51,861 nucleotides of DNA, from the NCBI GenBank assembly GCA_001632435.1, contig KV424101.1:1-51861 (forward strand), written 5' to 3'. Positions 43,885 through 51,861 of the stretch are shown piece by piece; the first letter of the stretch is position 1, and every line of letters begins with the position of its first letter. The position numbers were made by a program, and so were the translations under genes. The stretch comes from Calocera cornea HHB12733 (lineage: Eukaryota; Basidiomycota; Dacrymycetes; Dacrymycetales; Dacrymycetaceae). The notes under the pieces were generated by a model that saw nothing but the letters and a program-made list of their open reading frames with translations, had not been told where the DNA came from and did no database searches.

Positions 43885-45744
43885 ATGGGCCCCGCCCTCC
43901 CCTCCCGCAGCACGACGCCCCTCCTCTCCCCCGCCTCGGGTGCCGCGACGCCCCGCACGCCCCTGCCAAAGTTCCAGCTGTTCATCCTCTGCCTCGTCAT
44001 GCTCGCAGAGCCCGTCAACTACACACAGATATTCCCCTACGTCAACGACATGTGCCTCCGCCTCGCATACGCCCGCGACGAGAAGGACGTCGGATTCATC
44101 TCAGGCCTCATCGACTCACGTACGTCCCCATTCCCGCCCCACCCGCACCCACCCACTCACCCCCCGCAAAGTCTTCGCCGTCGTCCAGCTCTTCACCATC
44201 ATACACTGGGGCCGCCTCTCAGACCACATCGGCCGCAAGCCCGTCCTCATCTCCGGCCTCTGCGGCGGCGCATTCGCCACCCTCCTCTTCGGCCTCTCCC
44301 GCACCCTCCCGCTCACAATCCTCGCACGCCTCCTCAACGGCGCCCTCAGCGGAAACCTCGTCGTCTGCCAGAGCATCGTCAGCGAGATCACAGACCACAC
44401 CAACGAGGCCCAAGGTCCGCCCTCCTCCCTTCCCGCTCCCAGAGCAGCAGCTCACCCGCCCCGCCCCCGCAGCCTTCGCCCTCATCTCCCTCATGTGGGC
44501 CCTCGGCGTCATCGTCGGCACCACCGTCGGCGGCACCTTCTCGCGCCCCGCCGAGCAGCTCCCCGGCTGGTTCAACACGCCCTTCTGGCGCGCCCACGCC
44601 TACCTCCTCCCCTCCCTCGTCGCCGCGTCCATCTCGGCCCTCGCGTGCGTGGCCGCCCTCCTCTTCCTGCGCGAGACGCACCCGCGCAAGGTCGCCCAGC
44701 GCGCGAAGCGCCAGGTCAAGGCGGGCAAGGGCGTCCTGGGCACCGCACTCAGCTACGGCACCCTCTCGGAGCACGAGCCTGCCGACGTCGGCCCGATGCG
44801 GCCGACGGTGCACGAGGTCGAGCAGGAGGCGCAGGCGCAGGCGCCGGAGCCGGAGCCGGCCAAGGACGGGCCCATGAGCTACGCGCAGATCCTGCGCAGC
44901 CCCGGCGTCGCCAAGGCGCTCCTCAGCGCGTTCATGATGATGTTTATCAACCAGGTGCGTCCCCGCTCTGGGTGCGTTTCGCGGAGCGCAAGAGGCAGCC
45001 GCTGACGCGCGCGCGCGCGCGCAGGCATGGGACGTCGTCTTCATCCTCTGGGCATACACGTCGATCCGCCTGGGCGGGCTGTCGATGTCGCCGCGAGAGC
45101 TCGGCTACTGCCTCGCCTCGGCCGGCGCGGTCGGCGCCTGCATCCAGATGTTCCTCTTCCCGCGCATCCAGCGGCGCACGGGGCTCGTCCTCTACCCCTG
45201 GCTCCTCGCCGTCGTCGGCCTCCAGTTCGCCGGCGCGCCCCTGCTGCACTGGTGGGTCTCCCTCTGGGGCACCGACAGGCCCCGCGGCCACCTCGTGCCC
45301 ACCACCTATCTCGGCGCCGTCCTCCTCCTCTGGCTAGGCAGGGTCGCAGCCATGATCTTCCCGTGCGCCGCGTCTCCCCCCCCCCCTCGCTCCCTCGCTC
45401 CTCAGCGGCCGCTGACCCCGCGCAACAGGCTCAACTTCATCGTCCTGAAGAAAGTCGCGCCGGCGCAGTCGGCAGTCGGCTCGACGTTCGGCCTCGCCCA
45501 GGTATGCACCGCCGCCGCGCGCGCCCTCTCCCCCTGGTGCGTCAGCGCCCTCTTCGCCCTCTCCGTCCAGCACAACCTCCTCGCCGGAGACCTCATGTGG
45601 GCCATCATGCTCCTCCTCACCCTCGGCGCCGTCGCGTTCACCCGCGATCTGGGCAGCCGCGTGGCCGAGGTGGAGCGGGCCAGGGAGGAGCGGGAGAGGG
45701 CCGGGGAAGGGGAAGTGGGCGTGGACGCGAGGCAGGCCGTGTAG
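43885..45744 (+). CDS. MFS transporter (copy 2)
   Basis: Five exons, 43885-44119, 44172-44414, 44473-44954, 45025-45362 and 45429-45744, encode 537 aa. It shares with copy 1 (30510-32366) all four intron positions, and exons 2 and 4 have identical lengths (243 and 338 nt). Motifs are LPKFQLFILCLVMLAEPVNYTQIF (TM1), IIHWGRLSDHIGRKPV (MFS signature), SIVSEITDHTNEAQ, AFALISLMWALGVIVGTTVGG, an Ala/Glu/Pro-rich central loop, and a C-terminal half through FTRDLGSRVAEVERA. It is predicted to have 12 membrane helices; the substrate is unknown. It lies inside the spacer of the LENG1-like inverted repeat. Confidence 0.9.
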
Positions 45745-46028
45745 ACTTACTGTACCTTACTGGTGAAGACGCGCATAGCAATCATCGTGCATACCACCCA
45801 GCCGTGGACCCGCTTGCTATCTTCCGGACCTCCGAGCACTCCTCAGGAGCCTGAGCACAAGTACACATCCCTGGCAGAATGGGAGTGTCGAGCAGACACA
45901 CCGCCGCACCGTTGGAACATGGGCGCTCACATTGGATTGCTCAGGACACCCTCCTGCGCCCAGAGCGTGGGTGATACAGGAATCGTACACATGACATGGA
46001 GGACAGAGACCCAGGGGCCTGAATGGTC

Positions 46029-47311
46029 GAGCACAGAGAGCAACAGACCGTCGTCACCCATCCTCGTCACATTACCAGCGCCGATCCCTCACCCACCCTA
46101 CGTCCACGTCCACCTCCCTCCTCGTCTCCACCGCACCGTCACTCCAGTACCTCCCTCTCTCGCGTTCCCTCTCCCTCTCCCACCCGCGCTCATTCCGCCT
46201 CTCCCGCTCCCACCGCTCCACCCGCTCCGCCCGCTCTCTCCGCCCAGCTTCGACCTCCCGCATCGCCTCGGCATTGTACACATCCCCGTACCCCGCGCGC
46301 GGCGTACTGTCCACACTCGCAGCGTAGCGCGACGCAGTGGCCGCCTCCCGGCGCGTGCGCTCGATGAGCCCCAGCGCCCGCTGCCGTTCCGCGCTTTCCC
46401 GGGCCAAGCGCGCAGCGACGGCCGGGTCTGCAGCCTGGGCCGACGGCGAGGAGGCCGCTGCCGCCTGCGGCCGCCCGCGCGGCGGCCCGCCCCCGCCCCA
46501 AGCAGCGCCCTTCTCCTTCGCCCTCCTCGCCAGCTGCTCCTCGACCGCCTTCATAGGATCCCAATCCGCCTTCAAGTGCAGATCCTTCGCCCGCCTCGCC
46601 TCCCGCTCGTGCTGCCCCTGCTCCCGCTCCTTGGCGCTGCGCAGCTCCGCGTCGACGTACCACGGCGTGAGGTCGAGCTTGGACGGCGCGAGCCGGAAAC
46701 CATCTTCGTCCTTCGCTTTGCATTTGCCCTTGTCGATCGAGTGCTGCTTCGCGTGCTCTCGCACGAGCGCCAGGGCCGTCTCGGCCGCTTGGCTGGCAGC
46801 AGCCGCTTCGAGAGGGGCGAAGAGGTTGATATGGCCTTCGGGCGTCTGTAGCGAGTCGGGCAGCGCAGCTTCCGAAGAAGTGGACGCAGCAGCGCGGATG
46901 GCCTCAAAGCTGATATCGTCCTCGTCGGCCTTCTTTCTGCTCTTCTTCTGCCCAGCCCGCTGCCGCAGCAGGTCGATGCGCGCCTCGGCGTCGGCCATGC
47001 GCATCCGGCCCTCCTCCCGCTCTTCCTTCAGCCGCGCCTCTTCCTCATCCTGCCGCACCTTCTCGATGTTGTCCCGCCGGTAGGGGTGGTACGACTTGTG
47101 GTGGGCGATGTTGAGCTTGCCCATCGTTGCTGAGGAGGAGAAGGAGTCGGGTGGGGTAGGGAGTGGTCAGTCACCGACAGCGGTGGCGTTGTCAATGTGC
47201 CGGACTAAGCTCGGCTCCGACGCCCAGGAGGTATTCAGGTCGCGTCCGCAGTCTCCCGCCGCACACTGGTGCCTTCGGGAGCCATCATTACTGGCCAGCG
47301 AGCTGATCATG
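46029..47311 (-). repeat. Inverted duplication, arm B (LENG1-like gene)
   Basis: Partner of 40143-41402 in opposite orientation, with a spacer of about 4.6 kb holding SEN54 and MFS copy 2. The sequence outside the arm differs at both ends. Confidence 0.85.
46072..47124 (-). CDS. LENG1-like protein with CIR N-terminal domain (copy B)
   Basis: Intronless, 350 aa. It has the same layout as copy A: MGKLNIAHHKSYHPYRRDNI, a charged helix, LTPWYVDAELRSAKERE, an Arg/Glu-rich tail ending WVRDRRW. It differs from copy A by about 20 substitutions, a three-residue insertion in the RRERAERVERWE region and two residues near DVDVGW. Because copy A's left boundary cuts into an SDR gene, copy B is the better candidate for the original locus (inference). 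Both frames are intact, so both may be expressed. Confidence 0.85.
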   Translation of the reverse strand: MGKLNIAHHKSYHPYRRDNIEKVRQDEEEARLKEEREEGRMRMADAEARIDLLRQRAGQKKSRKKADEDDISFEAIRAAASTSSEAALPDSLQTPEGHINLFAPLEAAAASQAAETALALVREHAKQHSIDKGKCKAKDEDGFRLAPSKLDLTPWYVDAELRSAKEREQGQHEREARRAKDLHLKADWDPMKAVEEQLARRAKEKGAAWGGGGPPRGRPQAAAASSPSAQAADPAVAARLARESAERQRALGLIERTRREAATASRYAASVDSTPRAGYGDVYNAEAMREVEAGRRERAERVERWERERRNERGWERERERERGRYWSDGAVETRREVDVDVGWVRDRRW

Positions 47312-47997
47312 CTTTGCTTTTACAGAATCTGGGGTGCCACCTTCGCTTCGGCCACCTCACCGTAGGACTGTGCAAGGACCGGACGATCGTTCCTACGCTG
47401 TTATTGTATCTGTTGCTCCGGCCGCCCCACGCTGAGCGAGCCTCCCAAATCTACCCGGTTGTCCTCCGTCAACGCCTGTTTTCGTCACTCTCGCACCAAT
47501 CTCTCTCCGCCCTCCGCCTCCTACCCCATCAACTCTCGGTGATACACCTGCTCTCTCCTGCAACCCTCACGGATTGGCCCAGCTTATAGCGCACAGCCAA
47601 GACAAGTTTGGCGGCTACCGTGCACCCTCATTGAACTCTGACCCGCTTTGCTGCTTATGAGACCAAATCACACGGTTTTGCGCGGGGCACAACGGCGGCA
47701 AACCTGCCGACGAACACTCTAAGTGTGGGTATTCCTGCGATGTGATGTCTTCTGGTGCTGAAGAGGTCTGCCATGGTAGGATCGTGCGCTTTGTTCTCAC
47801 AGTGACAAACCAGCTTCGTGGTCCGTTACCACTCTGCAGATGCATACGTGGCCCACGCGATACTCTGCAATCTATCCGTGCCTCGTTGGCCATAAAGAGA
47901 GCGATGGGTACTCTGGGATTTCGCGACCATCAAGAAAACGATTCCTGCACTGTTTTTGAGTACTGCCCACAGCACCAGTACACCGCACTCGCACGTC
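47312..47997. other. Intergenic
   Basis: No supported gene. It holds the promoter side of the truncated SDR gene; CATAAAG at 47891-47897 is a possible TATA element about 100 nt before the ATG. Confidence 0.45.
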
Positions 47998-48522
47998 ATG
48001 CCTGCCATGCAAGCCCCCGCGAAGGTACTCATTACCGGTCAGTGTTTCTTACGGGTTTCATCTTTGTTCTCGTCTCAAATCTCTGCACATAGGCGCCAAT
48101 GGTTTTCTCGCACTTTACATCGTGAAGCAGCGCCTTGAGGCAGGCTACTTCGTCCGCGGTACCGTCCGCTCCCCTTCCAAGGAGGAATGGGTCAAGAACT
48201 ACTTCTCCACCCACCTTGGGAAGTTCGAATATGTTCTCGTCTCTGACATTACTGAGGTCAGAAGCTTCCCATGGTGGACAACGTATGAGTGCTGACGGTG
48301 CTGTAGGAAGGTGCCTTCAACGAAGCCATCACGGGCCTCGACGCGGTCGTCCATACCGCGTCTCCCTTGCCTGATGACTACATCGGCAATTACAACAGTA
48401 AGACTCCTGAAATATACACACTCGGAAGTGTCCTGACCTCGGGAACAGCCATCTATGCGCCCGCCGTCAAGGGCGCCAAGTCTATCTGCGCCTCCCTCCA
48501 GGGCAGCAAGACAGTAAAGCGG
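47998..48522 (+). pseudogene. SDR gene truncated by a transposon (copy 5)
   Basis: Exons 47998-48037 (again 40 nt, MPAMQAPAKVLITG), 48093-48256 (ANGFLALYIVKQ to VSDITE), 48307-48397 (EGAFNEAITGLDAVVHTASPLPDD) and the start of exon 4 at 48449 (IYAPAVKGAKSICASLQGSKTVKR). At 48522 the homology to its paralogues stops inside TVKR-VVFTSS, and the Mutator-like element follows. The catalytic Ser, Tyr and Lys and half the protein are missing. The remaining half has no frame damage, so the truncation looks recent. Confidence 0.8.
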
Positions 48523-50244
48523 AGTAATCGTCCAAGATACGTCCCCGCGCGAACGAACTTTCTAGGATACGCTCAGGGTCAACGTATGTCCATGATACGT
48601 CTCATGTACATTTCTGTACGTATGTCTATCTACCCAGTGGCTCGAGGTGGCCTGACTCCAGTCTGCAGCCGCTTGGTCCGAGGACGGCCACGTTGTTTCT
48701 TGAGCGGAGGTGCATGCACCTCGGTATGTAGATCGAGCTCGACCAAGCGAATTGGCGGGTAGGGCAGCTCGTACGTGCTTCGCAAGGCAGAGGTCTGGTA
48801 TGCCTCATCGACATACAGGCCCGGACTGATCTTGAAGCGCAGACAGAGTGCTATTGCATGTGCGCAGGGGATGAGCATTTGCTGGAACATCCGACAAGAA
48901 CAATAGCCGGTTCGAAGGTCCGGGTCTAGGGTGACCTCGTGCTCGTCATCCATTGGGTCGAGTGTTGAACGGACAAGGGCAACAGTCGGACTGGAGGGAA
49001 GGAGCTTGTACATGCGTGCATCTGCACACAGTTGCGCCAGGATGGCATTCTGGACCGGTACAATTCCGTCCGGGAGGCAATAGGCGTCCTCTCGAGCCTG
49101 ACAGAAACGGACCATCTGGTTGTTCCATATATAGTCGAGGAGCTGAAGTACTGGCAAGCCGCGGGCGTGTACAAAGACACTGTTCATGACCTCCGCTGCG
49201 TTGGAGGTCAATCGACCAAAGTGTGGGGCAGTGAAGGCGTGCACTGCCCAGAAGGTGATATCGATCGAGAGGAACCAGTTGACTCCGGCATGACCAAATT
49301 TTGCACGGACCTTCTCCAGCTCTGCCTTGAAGAGCTTCTTGGATGGAGCTTTGACGAGCTTCCAGACGAGTTCTTCAATGGATGGACCGAACTTCTTGAC
49401 AGCATTAGCACAGATGTGCTTTGCACAGAATGCCTCGTTGATGAGCGGGAGCTTGTTGGGTACAGCTGCAATGAGCCCCTTCGACCGATCGGATATGAGG
49501 ACGGTTGTGTCGGAATCCAGGCCGGGGAGAGACTGTCCAAGGAGCTCGAGTAAGTGCCCCCAGGTCTCTCCATCTTCTTTCGGGGCAATCGACCACGCAA
49601 GCATAACGAGCTTGTCCTGAGCATCATATGTGACTGCAACCAGGAGGATATAATCGAAGGATGTCTTTGTGAAAGCACCATCTACCGCCACAAAGCGGCG
49701 GACAAACTTCCAGGCGTTCTTGGCTGGGGATGGGCAGATAAAGAGTGAGCGGAAGGTGCCGTTCGAATGAAGCTGGAGATCGATGGTTGCACCCGGATCG
49801 CAGGCTTGAAGGTGACTGACATAAGCGGGGAGCTTCTGGAACTCCTCCACCTGATCTTCAATCGTTTCACGGACGATACTACGCTTTGCACGGCGGGCTT
49901 GTTGTGCATCGACCAGGATCTTCTCCTTCTGGAGGGCTTCGACAATTTCGCGCGGCTTGAGACTCTTGGTAGCCATGCCGAGGGCCCGCTTCATCTCGGG
50001 AACCAGGAAGGAAAGGTAGGATGTTGCTGCACGGGGCGGGGGAGCATCCTTCTGACAGGTATGGTCTGGAACCATTGTGCGTACCACCCATGATCCCCCC
50101 ACCTCACGGACTCTCGCCCTGAACGGGCATCCAGCACTCTTGCATCCCATAACCAGCAGACCCGTCCGGCTATCCTTCACCATGCTGGTAGCGCCTTGAC
50201 CATTCGAGTGACTGACAATTGCATTCTTAGCAAGGAGGCGACTG
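48523..50244 (-). mobile_element. Mutator-like DNA transposon (partial)
   Basis: It spans from the break in the SDR gene to the end of the Gypsy LTR and contains the transposase. The outer end at 48523 should hold the terminal inverted repeat; the other end is hidden beyond the inserted retroelement, so I cannot pair the repeats or read a target-site duplication. Confidence 0.6.
48630..50244 (-). CDS. Mutator-like (MULE) transposase with SWIM zinc finger, 5'-truncated
   Basis: Uninterrupted frame of about 538 codons ending PPRATG at 48630. It has an N-terminal FAR1/FLYWCH-like zinc region (GCPFRARV, SWVVRTMVPDHTC). The MULE catalytic core follows, with Asp in FVAVDGAFTKTSF, Asp in VLISDRSKGL, and a candidate Glu in TSNAAEVMNS. 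The SWIM finger CSCRMFQQMLIPCAHAIA is at about residue 465. The tail is basic (KKQRGRPRTKR). No in-frame ATG exists at the 5' end: the frame runs back to 50264 with a GTG and then into LTR sequence. The true start exon was therefore displaced by the retroelement or lies beyond it. All core residues seem intact. Confidence 0.85.
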
Positions 50245-51076
50245 TGTGAGGGCACACAACCCACAATAGGACCAGCCGGAGGAATCGGAATAGGTACGGA
50301 GGGTGTAGAGGATGTTGTCTAAGCTATTCCGATTCCCTGGAATGTGGTAGAGTCCAATTCCGCTTCCGTTTGGTGGCTGGAGGTCCGGAACAGGTGATCC
50401 CGGATATTTGGTGAAGTGGTTGACTTGTGGGGCCAAGTCCGAGGAGGGGGATAGATGGGGAATGTGTAGGAGAACACACTACAACCAATTCCGAAGGGGC
50501 GGAGTCGATATTGAGCTATTCCGGCTCCGTTTGAGAATGGGAGGTCGGAATTACACAATTCCGGAGTTGGCAGTCCGGAATAGGAATTGGCAGGTGTAGA
50601 AGGGCAAGCAGAGAGCGGAATAGGTATGAGATGAGATGCTGGGTTACTAGTTCCCACAGGAGGTTGCGGGGAATCCTCAGAGATCAGATCTGAGGACTCC
50701 CGTACTATCCTAGTCTACTATCTATAGGAATTCGGAGTGCACCGCTATCCAAAACATGTCGGAAGTGTTGTCTAGCCTTCCTGTGCCCTTGTATAGCCTA
50801 TTCCAAGCCTGCACTGCCCATTCCGCTTGTTGGAACAGCATTCCAGTGATGCATCGCCTTGGGGCGGTGCAGAGGTTGCGCATGGCTATGCAAGAGTGGG
50901 AATGGACTGGAATACCTGTAGAACCTTCGGAATAGGAGCCTGGGCATTGCCTGAGGCTGGGACATCTTGTCCTGTCCCATTCCGTTCCGTATTGGGCTAT
51001 TCCAGGGGGTTTCAAGGTGTCGCGGAGTCCGGAATATCGGAATAGGCTTCGGAGTTGCTGTAGTGCCCTGACATCA
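50245..51076 (-). repeat. LTR (3') of a Ty3/Gypsy element
   Basis: On the minus strand the LTR starts TGATGTCAGGGCA directly after a polypurine tract AAGAGGGGGG (51077-51086). The candidate end is TGCCCTCACA (50245-50254), which is inversely related to the start and gives the usual TG...CA ends over about 830 nt. The region is studded with ATTCCG/CGGAAT, a motif equally frequent in the element's coding part. The 5' LTR lies outside the window, so the boundaries cannot be checked by LTR comparison. Confidence 0.6.
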
Positions 51077-51861
51077 CCCCCCTCTTAAGGCTCATTGTCC
51101 CCAATGAGTTCGTCCTTTTGTCCAATCAAAGAGGACCTTATTCCGAGGCTCGGTAAAGTTCTCCCATGGCCGGAAAGGGAGATTCCGGAATTCCGTTGCG
51201 GAGATTGTGCGCGGTGCTGCTGGGTGTCTGTTGTGGAACTCCTGGACTAGTCTTTTGGAGGAGTTAAGGTGTTCCTTGGGCTCCCAAGTCCGCTCCGAAG
51301 CTGGGTATCCCTTCCATTTGACAAGGTACTGTAATTTCCCCCGGAATAGGCGACTGTCGTCAATTCGTTCCACTTCATAAACTGGCACTCCATCGGGTTC
51401 TACTTCCACAGGGGGGAGCGGAATAGGTTCTGGCCTTGGTATATCGCTATTCCGATAGGGGCGGAGCTTGCTGACATGGAATACAGGATGGATGGGGATG
51501 CTCCGGGGGAGTCGGAGTCGATATGCATTCGGATTGATTTGTTCTGTGACCGGGAATGGTCCCAACCACTTGTCATCAAGCTTCTTGGCCGGGCGTTTGG
51601 TCTTGATGTCCTTGGAGTCCAGCCATACCTTGTCTCCAGCCTTGTAGGTGGGTGGAGAGCCCCTGTGCGCATCATAAAAGCGGGCCATGTCCTCCGCTGC
51701 CTGAACCAAAGCCGATTTGCATTCCTCCTGGAGCTTTTCCATGCGGACTAGGAAGTCCTCTACTCCCTCCACTCTGGCCTGTCGGACTGGCTCTATTCCG
51801 ATGCGGGGGTTCTGTCCAGTGTCCACCATGAATGGGGTCATCCGGGTTGAGGCCTGGACGC
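51077..51861 (-). mobile_element. Ty3/Gypsy chromovirus retrotransposon, 3' part
   Basis: Internal 3' end of the element, from the polypurine tract to the window edge, on the same strand as the MULE transposase. Gag, protease, reverse transcriptase and the integrase core would lie beyond the window. Confidence 0.85.
51092..51861 (-). CDS. Gypsy polyprotein C-terminus: integrase end plus chromodomain (partial)
   Basis: The frame is open from the window edge to TGA at 51092. It holds the end of integrase (TPFMVDTGQNPR, then YKAGDKVWLDSKDIKTKRPAKK and KLDDKWLGPFPV, the GPY/F-like module) and a linker HPVFHVSKLRPY. A chromodomain follows: YEVERIDDSRL, LQYLVKWKGYP, RTWEPKEHL, VQEFHNRHP, with the aromatic cage positions present. 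Chromodomains on integrases direct chromovirus insertion to heterochromatin marked by histone methylation (established for the group). Only 15 nt separate the stop from the LTR, a typical compact arrangement. Confidence 0.92.
   Translation of the reverse strand, partial: VQASTRMTPFMVDTGQNPRIGIEPVRQARVEGVEDFLVRMEKLQEECKSALVQAAEDMARFYDAHRGSPPTYKAGDKVWLDSKDIKTKRPAKKLDDKWLGPFPVTEQINPNAYRLRLPRSIPIHPVFHVSKLRPYRNSDIPRPEPIPLPPVEVEPDGVPVYEVERIDDSRLFRGKLQYLVKWKGYPASERTWEPKEHLNSSKRLVQEFHNRHPAAPRTISATEFRNLPFRPWENFTEPRNKVLFDWTKGRTHWGQ

Noticed and set aside
42943..44877. 644-residue open frame on the plus strand through SEN54 and MFS copy 2
   Set aside because: It is a GC-rich shadow. It crosses two genes whose spliced frames carry clear family motifs, and its own sequence is Arg/Pro/Ser low complexity without domains.
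50245..50264. GTG start for the transposase (residues MGCVPS)
   Set aside because: GTG is not a normal fungal start, and the codons lie in what appears to be the LTR end; the true start is missing.
1..51861. tRNA or rRNA genes
   Set aside because: I looked for B-box-like GGTTCGAATCC patterns and rRNA cores on both strands and saw none convincing; a covariance search would be decisive.

Overview
The window is nuclear DNA of a filamentous basidiomycete, most likely an Agaricomycete (polypore-like). The evidence is GC-rich genes cut by many 46-60 nt introns with GTRNG donors, a spliceosomal U2 snRNA gene, several MYND-finger and F-box/LRR genes of the mushroom type, and a chromodomain-bearing Ty3/Gypsy element next to a Mutator-like transposase. 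The class assignment is inference; the eukaryotic, fungal nature is plain from the splice structure.

Layout. 1-7.3 kb: three MYND-finger genes and one fragment surround a U2 snRNA gene (-), a glucose-6-phosphate 1-epimerase-like gene (+) and a phosducin-like gene (+). 7.9-15.9 kb: one large gene for a 2,021-residue Ser/Thr-rich disordered protein. Its 5' leader contains a row of six look-alike introns separated by 26-35 nt micro-exons. 16.1-22.4 kb: an F-box/LRR gene (-), an AAG-type DNA-3-methyladenine glycosylase (+) and the RAD1/XPF repair nuclease (-, seven exons, 991 aa), the last two convergent. 22.4-25.6 kb is gene-free. 25.6-40.1 kb: a dispersed family of GRE2/dihydroflavonol-reductase-like SDR genes. 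Three are intact (25.6, 33.1 and 37.1 kb) and two are broken (36.4 and 39.1 kb). Among them lie a multi-pass membrane protein of unknown function, an MFS transporter and a 42-aa secreted peptide. 40.1-47.3 kb: two near-identical LENG1-like genes in inverted orientation flank SEN54 (-) and a second MFS transporter (+). 48.0-51.9 kb: a sixth SDR copy is cut off by a Mutator-like transposase, whose 5' end in turn abuts the LTR of a chromodomain Ty3/Gypsy element.

How the genes relate. Most single-copy genes are housekeeping (splicing: U2, LENG1-like; tRNA splicing: SEN54; DNA repair: AAG, RAD1; chaperone or G-protein signalling: phosducin-like). The accessory layer is paralogue families (MYND, SDR, MFS, LENG1-like) moved by local duplication and transposons. 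The most unusual structures are the intron/micro-exon array in the leader of the 2,021-aa gene, a conserved 19-nt micro-exon that encodes the middle of the MYND finger, and the nested chain SDR - Mutator-like element - Gypsy element.

Exon boundaries were derived by eye from splice consensus and reading-frame continuity. Where I give exact exons, the summed coding length is divisible by three and the family motifs read through the junctions.
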